A DNA stretch of 34,839 nucleotides from a bacterium (GTDB lineage Bacteria > Bdellovibrionota > UBA2428). The stretch spans positions 1 to 34,839 of the forward strand of contig JAACVK010000046.1 of NCBI GenBank assembly GCA_009991595.1, given 5' to 3'. The notes beneath the pieces were generated by a model, which saw only the letters and a program-made list of their open reading frames with translations, was not told the DNA's origin and did not search any database. The position numbers and the translations under genes were made by a program. Shown here piece after piece: positions 8,159 through 14,805 of this stretch (its first letter is position 1; each line of letters opens with the position of its first letter).

Positions 8159-9940
8159 ATGAATCAAGCGATGAAAATCATTAACATACTGTCACTACCC
8201 AAATTAACAATCGCCTCTCTTACCGCCCTCTACTGCTTCAATGGGCTTTCCATAGAAACACTTAACTACAATCGCTTCATCAAAACTCTTAGCGAAAACC
8301 CTGGCTCGCCAGAACAGCTAGAACTCCTTGATCGAGCCCTGCTTACTCCCTCCAACTTTGAAAGCGAAGCAAATGCCTCGATCACGAGCCTTGCTGCCAG
8401 GCCCGAAAATAGAGAACAAGGAGAAATCATCGCGGCCAAACTAGCGCTCTCAGGAGCCATTGGGATGGAGGATGTCTCCGCCTACTTAGCTAAACTCTCT
8501 CCCGAATTACAGTCAGTCACCCCAGACCTTTCCACCCTTCAACCAGCCTTGAGTCTTCAATATTATTACGAACGCCACCTGCCCACTAACAAAGGCAAAG
8601 ATAAGGCCACGCCAACAAAGCTGAGTCTGCTAGAGAAAATGAATGCACCTTCCAAGGTAAGCGTTGAATTGCTGGAATCGACCCACACAAAAGTCTACGC
8701 CGACTGTGAAGGCCCAGGCGACCACACCATCAGCATTGTAGGAATTGGAAGCCTAAATGCAGAAGACCAATCCAACCGACCACTTGTTCCTATCGAAGGT
8801 CTGAATGCCAAAGGCCACCCCAACCTACCGCTTGTTCACCACAGCATAGTCATTAAAAACTCAGAGTTCCGTGTTTTAGGATTTGCCGTCAAAGAAGGTA
8901 AAGAATCGCGAGAGGCCTGCCGTGCAAAATTTCTTAAACTAAAAACCCAGCTCGAACTAGCTCAAAGCGGTCAGCAACAACTGATCTTAAAGGGTCATGG
9001 AAATGATGTTCTTCTAGAACCACAAGCAAGAATTGAACCATTGAAGATTTCGAAGGAATGCCTGAAAGAAGTTGAGAGCAAATGGAGAGACTATCAAACC
9101 CAACTACAAAGCAACTTAAACCCCATCGCGGAAACACCCAAAAGTTCGACGGCTCTAGGAGCCTTTTACGAAAGTTACCGTTTTTGCAAATCCCAAGTCG
9201 AAATAGCCGACCGACAAGGCCAAGAAAACTACGCAAAACAAAACGAAGAGTGGCGACGCAAATACAATCAACTAAACCAAATGCACTCTGACCCGATGGA
9301 ATGGTCAAAAGCCTACACCAAGCTTGAAGCGCCTCAAGCACATAAAAGAGAAGACCGCTCTCTTCGTCTCTACAATCCTCAAATCTTAGAAGCGCCGACT
9401 CTAAAAGCTGAAAGCCAAAGCACTCCTAGCGATCTCGCAGCTAAAAAGCAGCGCGAAGAACAATTGAATGCACTCTTAAATGCTGAAAACACTTGGGCTA
9501 CATTGTTTAGAAATGAATATTCTAAACTTCTCTCAGTAGGCCAATCCGACTCAACTCCGAAGAACTTCCAAGCTGGAATGAACCGCATATATGATAAAGT
9601 AAAAAAGGCTCAGTTAGATTTCTTCTCCAAACACCCTGAATTAATTTCTCGCCATGAAAGCTTAAGGTCCGAGCGACGCATGATTCCTGCACCGATATGG
9701 AACACTCCCAAACCCTCTTCGACCTCAGAAACGAAGGAAATCAGTGAATTTGCAGCCCAGCGCCGCGAAGCAGAGGCCTATGCTATTCAAGAACGTAATC
9801 GCGCTCACACAAATCAGATACACTCACCTATGGGCGGCAAGACCGAAGCAGAGAATTACAAAATCCTTCAAGACAAGTTGAATCAAATTCAGATCGAAGC
9901 CTTTGAACGAAGAATGAAAGAACTAAAAGAAAAACGCTAG
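8159..9940 (+). CDS. 593-aa secreted or membrane-anchored protein, unknown function
   Basis: A long open frame with an N-terminal hydrophobic stretch (residues 5-30, ILSLPKLTIASLTALYCF) consistent with a signal peptide or anchor. I recognise no family. Residues 20-130 are helical. A short tandem duplication follows at about 200-232, with two copies of a GSLNA/GLNA---N-PLV pattern, and after residue 280 the protein is strongly charged, Gln/Glu/Lys-rich and probably largely helical or coiled. Two Cys lie near 180 (ADCEGPGDH) and 255 (REACRAK). The ribosome-binding site is weak; ATG at 8171 is an alternative start. It is divergent from the fab operon and convergent with the basic protein at 9984-10628, with a shared hairpin at its stop codon. 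Confidence 0.7.
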   Translation: MNQAMKIINILSLPKLTIASLTALYCFNGLSIETLNYNRFIKTLSENPGSPEQLELLDRALLTPSNFESEANASITSLAARPENREQGEIIAAKLALSGAIGMEDVSAYLAKLSPELQSVTPDLSTLQPALSLQYYYERHLPTNKGKDKATPTKLSLLEKMNAPSKVSVELLESTHTKVYADCEGPGDHTISIVGIGSLNAEDQSNRPLVPIEGLNAKGHPNLPLVHHSIVIKNSEFRVLGFAVKEGKESREACRAKFLKLKTQLELAQSGQQQLILKGHGNDVLLEPQARIEPLKISKECLKEVESKWRDYQTQLQSNLNPIAETPKSSTALGAFYESYRFCKSQVEIADRQGQENYAKQNEEWRRKYNQLNQMHSDPMEWSKAYTKLEAPQAHKREDRSLRLYNPQILEAPTLKAESQSTPSDLAAKKQREEQLNALLNAENTWATLFRNEYSKLLSVGQSDSTPKNFQAGMNRIYDKVKKAQLDFFSKHPELISRHESLRSERRMIPAPIWNTPKPSSTSETKEISEFAAQRREAEAYAIQERNRAHTNQIHSPMGGKTEAENYKILQDKLNQIQIEAFERRMKELKEKR

Positions 9941-9964
9941 AAGGAAAAACATTCCTTCTAGCGT
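9934..9964 (-). terminator. Rho-independent terminator spanning the convergent gene ends
   Basis: A 13-bp perfect inverted repeat (9934-9946 with 9952-9964, core CGCTAGAAGGA) has a 5-nt loop. On the minus strand the stem is followed by a T-rich tract TTTTTCTTTT, so it reads as a good terminator for the 9984-10628 gene. On the plus strand the tail is only TAAACTAATT, a weaker stop for the 8159-9940 gene. The left arm contains the TAG stop codon of that plus-strand gene. Confidence 0.8.
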
Positions 9965-9983
9965 AAACTAATTCAACTAATTT

Positions 9984-10628
9984 TTAGTGACGTGCGCGGG
10001 TTGGCTTCTTAGCGTTAGGCCTGTCAGAACGATTCGCCCAGTTGATCAACTGCTTTCTATACTTCTTTTCTTGAAGAATTCGCTTAAGCTCACCCTCATC
10101 AACCATTCCGTCTGCTTGGGCTCTCTGGCGAACTCGTTTTAGCCGCTCAGCTTGATTCTTCATCGCCCGAGCTTCATTGTCACTAACAGAGCCATCGGCC
10201 TGAGCCCTCACACGATTTCGCAACTCCTTCCGGTCACTTCTGACACGCACCCTTTGCATCTCTTCAGGGGACTTATTGCTATCGCGATCCAATCTTTCGA
10301 CATAAATCGCGGACGAAGTATTCACAAGGGCTTGTTTAGCGCGACGAATCTTACGCTTGCTTCCTGGCCTATCAGAAGGCAAAGCTTTAACTCGCTCCTT
10401 CGCAACACCTTGTCTCTTCATTAAGGAGTCATACTCACTTTCGGTCACAGTGCCAGAGCGGTAAGCTTTCTTGATGCTTCTCTCTTGCTTCTTTAACTTC
10501 TTAGAATATTTCTTTTTTACGCTATTGGCCGCAAAGGAAGAATCGACTCCTCCTATGACGAGCGTTAAGAGCAACAAAAACATAGATAAGCAAAATTTCA
10601 TATTAAAGCTAAAAGTATTTGTTTTCAT
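9984..10628 (-). CDS. Basic secreted protein with repeated ADG (EF-hand-like) motifs
   Basis: 214 aa from ATG 10628 (MKTNTFSFNMKF), with a signal peptide ending near SSFA-AN; an in-frame ATG at 10658 would add ten residues and GGAG lies just before 10628. The mature protein is very rich in Arg and Lys. Two near-identical motifs RAQADGSVSDNE and RAQADGMVDEGE are about 28 residues apart, and a weaker third (YRSGTVTESE) lies near the N-terminus. Each resembles the D-G-x-V-x-x-x-E half of an EF-hand loop, but the full calcium-ligand pattern is missing, so calcium binding is only a guess. It may bind nucleic acid or envelope polyanions given its charge. Possible OmpR/PhoB-type boxes lie upstream. 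Confidence 0.68.
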   Translation of the reverse strand: MKTNTFSFNMKFCLSMFLLLLTLVIGGVDSSFAANSVKKKYSKKLKKQERSIKKAYRSGTVTESEYDSLMKRQGVAKERVKALPSDRPGSKRKIRRAKQALVNTSSAIYVERLDRDSNKSPEEMQRVRVRSDRKELRNRVRAQADGSVSDNEARAMKNQAERLKRVRQRAQADGMVDEGELKRILQEKKYRKQLINWANRSDRPNAKKPTRARH

Positions 10629-10685
10629 GTCTCCATTAAACAGGAGGCGTCGGTTCATAACCTCTAAAAACTAACACCTGTAAAC

Positions 10686-10760
10686 GTTAAGCCAGTGTTA
10701 AAACCCCTACAAAGTTATGAATTTCATATTGAAAAGTGGGAATGTTAAGAAAGTGTTAAG
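10686..10760 (-). promoter_or_regulatory. Two 11-bp-period direct-repeat boxes (OmpR/PhoB-type pattern)
   Basis: On the plus strand, GTTAAGCCAGTGTTAA (10686-10701) and GTTAAGAAAGTGTTAA (10744-10759) differ at only two positions and are 58 bp apart. Each contains GTTAA twice at an 11-bp step, the arrangement typical of winged-helix response-regulator sites. They lie about 58 and 116 bp upstream of the basic secreted protein gene, a plausible activation distance. The spacer also holds a small dyad TTTCA-TAT-TGAAA. The identity of any regulator is not visible here. Confidence 0.5.
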
Positions 10761-10788
10761 AAAACAAATTTATTTTTAGTAAACATCC

Positions 10789-11280
10789 CTAGAGAAGCTT
10801 TAAATGAAAATCTGCCTTGTGGGCGGGATGGCGGTGAGCGAAATAAAAAAGCTTGCCCTCTGCGTTCTCCAAAACGCAATTGAGCTGCACTCTAGCCTTC
10901 TCGAAACAAGAAGGAAGCAAAACCTCTACAATGAAATTATTGCCGTCTAGAATCGCTTTAAAGTCGCTAGCAACTCTTAGCTCAAAATGAGCTTTCGTTT
11001 TTCTATAATCCTCGAACTCACAAAACCAATAAGCACCCGTTGGAGAAATATTCCACTCAACATACTCGGCACTCTCTTCATTAAACTCAAAAAGTTCGAA
11101 GCAACTATGCTCCCAAAGCCCTATAACAAAATCGTTCTTAGAATGCTCGCAATCAAGATCCCATGTGTCGGCGTGAGGAACGCAAAAGCGAACTCTATAA
11201 TCATTACCAATCCGAGAGTATTCACACTGAATATCTTCGTGTAAATGAGGATCAAACTCTTGAAGTGCTAATTTAGGCAT
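10789..11280 (-). CDS. DOMON-like domain protein
   Basis: A 163-aa protein without a signal peptide. The pattern LWEHSCFELFEF, then EYVEWNISPTGAYWFCEFEDYR, and the C-terminal NCVLENAEGKLFYFAHRHPAHKADFH matches what I know of a family of small single-domain DOMON/CBM9-like beta-sandwich proteins in bacteria. Such domains bind heme or sugars in other contexts, but for the free-standing bacterial form no reaction is established, so I assign only the fold. It is 12 bp downstream of the BI-1 gene end and probably co-transcribed with it. Confidence 0.65.
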   Translation of the reverse strand: MPKLALQEFDPHLHEDIQCEYSRIGNDYRVRFCVPHADTWDLDCEHSKNDFVIGLWEHSCFELFEFNEESAEYVEWNISPTGAYWFCEFEDYRKTKAHFELRVASDFKAILDGNNFIVEVLLPSCFEKARVQLNCVLENAEGKLFYFAHRHPAHKADFHLKLL

Positions 11281-11292
11281 TCGACCTTCATC

Positions 11293-12042
11293 CTAATCGC
11301 GGCTTTGAAGCTTTGAAAGTAAGCGCAAAATTTCGAAATATAACCAAACTAGAGTGATCATCAAACCCAGCGCCGCTCGCCACTCCATAAACTTAGGAGC
11401 TCGTCTTTCCGCCGCCCCTTCGATGAAGTCAAAATCCATAACTAGATTGAGAGCCGCAATGACAACAATAAAGCCACTAATCCCTATGCTTAAAAGGCTA
11501 GAATCATGAAGGAAGCTAAAAGGCATTCCAAAGAAACCACCAATCATGGAGAAAAGATACATCAGAGCAATTCCACCAGTCGCAGCGGCAACGCCCAATT
11601 TAAAGTTTTCAGTGGCTTTAATAAATCCTGAACGATAAGCCATCAGCAAGGCAATCAAAGTGGTCATCGTTAATCCAGCCGCCTGGACAACTATTCCCGG
11701 AAAACGCGCTTCGAAGGTAGCAGAAATGCCACCCAAGGCTAAACCTTCAAAAGCGGCATAAATTGGAGCTGCAATTGGAGAAGTCGTGGGCTTAAAAATT
11801 GCCACCAGCGCCGAAATGATTCCGCCAATCAAACCAACCCACATCCAGGTTTGAATTGCGGGATTAAATGGATTTTGAAAAAACAGATTCCAAGTATAGC
11901 CAGCCGTCGCCAAAAGAATAATGGCCAGCAAAAAGCACTTATTAACCGTGCCCGATAAAGTCATGACCTCTTGGCCAGCAACTTGCCCGGCAAACACACC
12001 ACCAAAAGTCTTGTCGTTTAATGCAGGATTTCCTGATCTCAT
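11293..12042 (-). CDS. Bax inhibitor-1/YccA-family membrane protein
   Basis: 249 aa from ATG 12042 (MRSGNPALNDKTF), preceded by GGAGG at 9 nt; the frame extends upstream to a TTG at 12078 without comparable support. The N-terminal RSGNPALNDKTFGG is characteristic of a bacterial BI-1 subgroup. About seven membrane helices follow, including FLLAIILLATAGYTW, WMWVGLIGGIISALVAIF and VVQAAGLTMTTLIALLMAY, and the C-terminus has Asp residues in a DFDFIEG loop. BI-1 family proteins are inner-membrane channels (calcium leak in BsYetJ); the substrate here is not known. It is likely co-transcribed with the DOMON-like gene. Confidence 0.87.
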   Translation of the reverse strand: MRSGNPALNDKTFGGVFAGQVAGQEVMTLSGTVNKCFLLAIILLATAGYTWNLFFQNPFNPAIQTWMWVGLIGGIISALVAIFKPTTSPIAAPIYAAFEGLALGGISATFEARFPGIVVQAAGLTMTTLIALLMAYRSGFIKATENFKLGVAAATGGIALMYLFSMIGGFFGMPFSFLHDSSLLSIGISGFIVVIAALNLVMDFDFIEGAAERRAPKFMEWRAALGLMITLVWLYFEILRLLSKLQSRD

Positions 12043-12124
12043 AGCCCTGAGCCTCCAATTTATCTGGAGTCTACTCAAGGCTAGAGACTAAATCAAAGCG
12101 AATGCTCGGACACTGTGCCAAACT

Positions 12125-13387
12125 TTAGAGAGACTCTAAAAAACGCCCAACATTAAGGCGGGCACCATCATTTCCAACAAAAGATCTTAGAGAACGCAAA
12201 TGGTCGGCACTCTCAAAAAGCTTTTCCTTCAATTCAATAGCCGAGCAATTAGGCTGATAAGCCAAAGCCAGGGCAATTGCAGCAGTAACTTGAGCCGTAG
12301 CATAGGAACCGCCATGAACTCGCACCAAATCACCACGAATTCCAGTGGTCACAATGTTCGACCCCGGAGCGGCAATATCAATTTGATCTCGACCCCCACT
12401 CCAATAAACCAGCTCATCATATTCGTTTGTCCCCGCTACTGCGATCACATTAGGGATATCGTAGGCAGCTGGATAGTTGGCAACAGCCGAATGTGAGTTA
12501 CCAGTCACTGCGACAAAGAGGACATCCCTATCATTTGCATATCGAATTGCAGCTTCCAGAGCGCGAGAATAACTTCCTCCACCCCAACTTGCATTGATTA
12601 CGCGAGCCCCGTGGTCAACGGCCCAATAAATGCCCTCAATCACGGACTCCACAGACCCGGCTCCACCTGCATCAAGCACCTTAACGGACATCAAAGAAGT
12701 AGACCAGTTTACACCCGCAACTCCCCAGCCGTTGTTAGCCCGAGCTCCAATCACACCAGCAACAGTCGTCCCATGTCCATGATCATCATGAGCTCGATAG
12801 TTTCGCTCGAAAGCGTTGTAGCCATAAATTGGATACCCATTTCTATATTCAACAAAAAGGTTTTCACGAAGATCGGTATGTCCAAAAGCAATTCCAGAAT
12901 CAGTAACAGCCACAACTACATCCGCAGAACCTTGAGTGTAGCTCCAAGCTTCAGGAACGTTCGTGCGCTCTAAATACCACTGATCTCGCAAATACGGATC
13001 ATTGGGATAAACAGGATGATGAGTGGGCGCAGCTTCGCCCTCAAACTTTGAGGAGTTTTGATCTACAGAATAAAACAAATAGTTTGGTTCAACATGTTTA
13101 ACTCCATCAACAGCAGCCAAAGCAGACATAAGTGAAAGAGCTTGACTAGTATAGCCACCTTCAACCCCTAGAGCACTCAAAGCAGTAGGAGAAACACGAA
13201 TAGCCCAAGTGTTGTGCGCAATTTTTCGAGCTCGCTCCATGGGGAGAAGATCGTCCAACAAATCAATTGAGTCGGTTTCAACAATAAACTCTTGGGCAAC
13301 AACTTCCACATTCCCCAAAAGAGCCACCTTGGCATTTCCCGCAGTAGAAAAGGCACACATTAAAAATAAAAGAAAAAATCGACACAT
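12125..13387 (-). CDS. Secreted subtilisin-like serine peptidase (S8)
   Basis: 420 aa from ATG 13387 (MCRFFLLFLMCAFSTAGNA signal peptide), with GGGAGG about 9 nt upstream; the longer frame begins at a TTG that overlaps this ribosome-binding site. Residues about 25-105 look like an inhibitor-type propeptide (VKHVEPNYLF at its end), followed by the S8 catalytic domain. The triad is Asp163 (VTDSG), His205 (DHGHGTTVAG) and Ser361 in GGSYATAQVTAA, with oxyanion Asn297 (TGNS). The Ser motif departs from the common GTSMAAPH but keeps the nucleophile. It is a predicted exported protease and ends soon after the catalytic domain, with no cell-wall or C-terminal domain. Confidence 0.92.
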   Translation of the reverse strand: MCRFFLLFLMCAFSTAGNAKVALLGNVEVVAQEFIVETDSIDLLDDLLPMERARKIAHNTWAIRVSPTALSALGVEGGYTSQALSLMSALAAVDGVKHVEPNYLFYSVDQNSSKFEGEAAPTHHPVYPNDPYLRDQWYLERTNVPEAWSYTQGSADVVVAVTDSGIAFGHTDLRENLFVEYRNGYPIYGYNAFERNYRAHDDHGHGTTVAGVIGARANNGWGVAGVNWSTSLMSVKVLDAGGAGSVESVIEGIYWAVDHGARVINASWGGGSYSRALEAAIRYANDRDVLFVAVTGNSHSAVANYPAAYDIPNVIAVAGTNEYDELVYWSGGRDQIDIAAPGSNIVTTGIRGDLVRVHGGSYATAQVTAAIALALAYQPNCSAIELKEKLFESADHLRSLRSFVGNDGARLNVGRFLESL

Positions 13388-13500
13388 GATAAAAAATCCT
13401 CCCAAGAAAAGCTCAATCTAACACGATATCTCAAAGCGTCTAGACTAACGCCGCGCAACTATTCTTACATCTCCTTAAAGAAGGAATTCGAGTTCTTGAT

Positions 13501-14163
13501 TCAGCGATTCAAAGACGACGTAAATTTCTTGTCTTTCATCAAAAAGTCCGCCAAACGTTCTGAAATGACTTTATAACCATTTTCATTGGGATGAATTTGA
13601 TCCATCAAGTTTAGTGACGCATTTGTAGCAACACCGTCCAAAAGGAAGCCATAAAAAGAAACCTTATGCTGTTGAGCCAGATTCTTGTAAGTTTCCTCAA
13701 ATTCTCTTCGGTAAACGGGGCTTAAGTTGGTTGGCATCTTCATTCCGACAAGCAGAACTTTTGCCCCTTTCGACTTTAACTTCTCTAAAATTTCCGAAAT
13801 ATTCCTCTTCATAGCAGCAACAGGAAGGCTCCTCAGGCCATCATTCGCACCAATACAAAGTAAAACCCAGTCGTAAGGACCTCGGCTCAAACTCCAATCA
13901 AGACGCTTTAAAGCGTCAGCAGAGGTGTCTCCGCTGACTCCCGCGTTGACAATCTCTACCTCAAACCCGCGCTTTTTTAGAAGAGCCTCTAACTGAGCAG
14001 GATAAGCCTGAGTGCTGGAAAGACGATACCCCGCGGTAAGACTGTCGCCATAAGCCAAGATTCGAAGTTTTTTTGCGTTAGCATTCAGCGAAAACCCCAA
14101 AAGCAGGGCAAAATAGGCAGTCTTAATTATGTTAGAAATAAAAAATCTTAGCAAAGTATTCAC
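13501..14163 (-). CDS. tesA: TesA-like SGNH hydrolase (thioesterase/arylesterase)
   Basis: A 220-aa periplasmic esterase with a signal peptide (hydrophobic about 13-28, ending NANA-KK). The SGNH blocks are all present: Ser41 in YGDSLTAG, Gly78 in NAGVSGDTS, Asn107 in IGANDG, and Asp188/His191 in DQIHPNENGY. Homologues (E. coli TesA) hydrolyse thioesters and esters of hydrophobic acyl groups. The frame begins at a GTG at 14163 without a Shine-Dalgarno, overlapping the divergent ybbA start by 35 bp. A TTG at 14154 is an alternative, but any start that keeps the signal peptide overlaps. The same tesA / ybbA-ybbP divergence is known from E. coli. Confidence 0.9.
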   Translation of the reverse strand: MNTLLRFFISNIIKTAYFALLLGFSLNANAKKLRILAYGDSLTAGYRLSSTQAYPAQLEALLKKRGFEVEIVNAGVSGDTSADALKRLDWSLSRGPYDWVLLCIGANDGLRSLPVAAMKRNISEILEKLKSKGAKVLLVGMKMPTNLSPVYRREFEETYKNLAQQHKVSFYGFLLDGVATNASLNLMDQIHPNENGYKVISERLADFLMKDKKFTSSLNR

Positions 14164-14791
14164 GCAAGGCGATTCTGGTCGTTTGACTGTTTTAGATCAA
14201 CTGAATTTTCAAGTGAAGCCGGCCCAATGGCTCAGCGTTACAGGGCCGAGTGGCAGCGGAAAAAGCACACTCCTGGCCATCATGGCGGGCCTCGATATAC
14301 CGACTATCGGAGAAGTGCTTTTCAACAACCAAGCACTCTCTGGCCTTAACGAAGATGAACGAGCAGACTTTAGAGCTAAGAACTTTTCCTTCGTCTTTCA
14401 ATCTTTCCGCCTAATGCCAACCATGACTGCGCTTGAGAATGTTCAACTGCCGCTAGAATTACTCAACCAAGAGGATTCTCAAGAAAGAGCAAAAGCGATC
14501 CTGGAAAGAGTTGGACTTGCCGATCGAGCACTTCACTTTCCCAACGAACTGTCTGGGGGCGAACAGCAAAGAGTGGCCGTTGCCCGCGCCTTCGTGAGTC
14601 GACCCAAGATCCTGTTTGCGGATGAACCCACGGGAAACCTCGACTCCAAAAGCGGCTCAAAAGTGCTTCAACTGCTTAAAGATCTACAAAGCGAAGAGGG
14701 AAGCTCTCTCATCGTCGTCACCCACGATCCTCAAGTTGCAGAACTTGGAGACGCAACACTGAAGCTTAAAGACGGTAAGATTGTCGACTAG
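14129..14791 (+). CDS. ybbA: ABC transporter ATP-binding protein (YbbA/LolD type)
   Basis: A 220-aa ATPase with Walker A GPSGSGKS (39-46), a Q-loop in [10 protein letters not shown], the signature [14 protein letters not shown], Walker [13 protein letters not shown] and an H-loop in VVTHD. The NLDSKSG and GEQQR pattern places it in the LolD/MacB/YbbA group. It pairs with the FtsX-type permease 14 bp downstream and is divergent from tesA, which identifies it as the YbbA position rather than LolD of lipoprotein sorting. It energises the YbbP permease from the cytoplasmic side. Confidence 0.93.
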   Translation: MLEIKNLSKVFTQGDSGRLTVLDQLNFQVKPAQWLSVTGPSGSGKSTLLAIMAGLDIPTIGEVLFNNQALSGLNEDERADFRAKNFSFVFQSFRLMPTMTALENVQLPLELLNQEDSQERAKAILERVGLADRALHFPNELSGGEQQRVAVARAFVSRPKILFADEPTGNLDSKSGSKVLQLLKDLQSEEGSSLIVVTHDPQVAELGDATLKLKDGKIVD

Positions 14792-14805
14792 AAGTAGAAT
14801 GCACA

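Noticed and set aside
14129-14791. LolD of the lipoprotein-sorting LolCDE system
   Set aside because: There is no lolC or lolE; the single duplicated-core permease and the divergent tesA match YbbA-YbbP instead.
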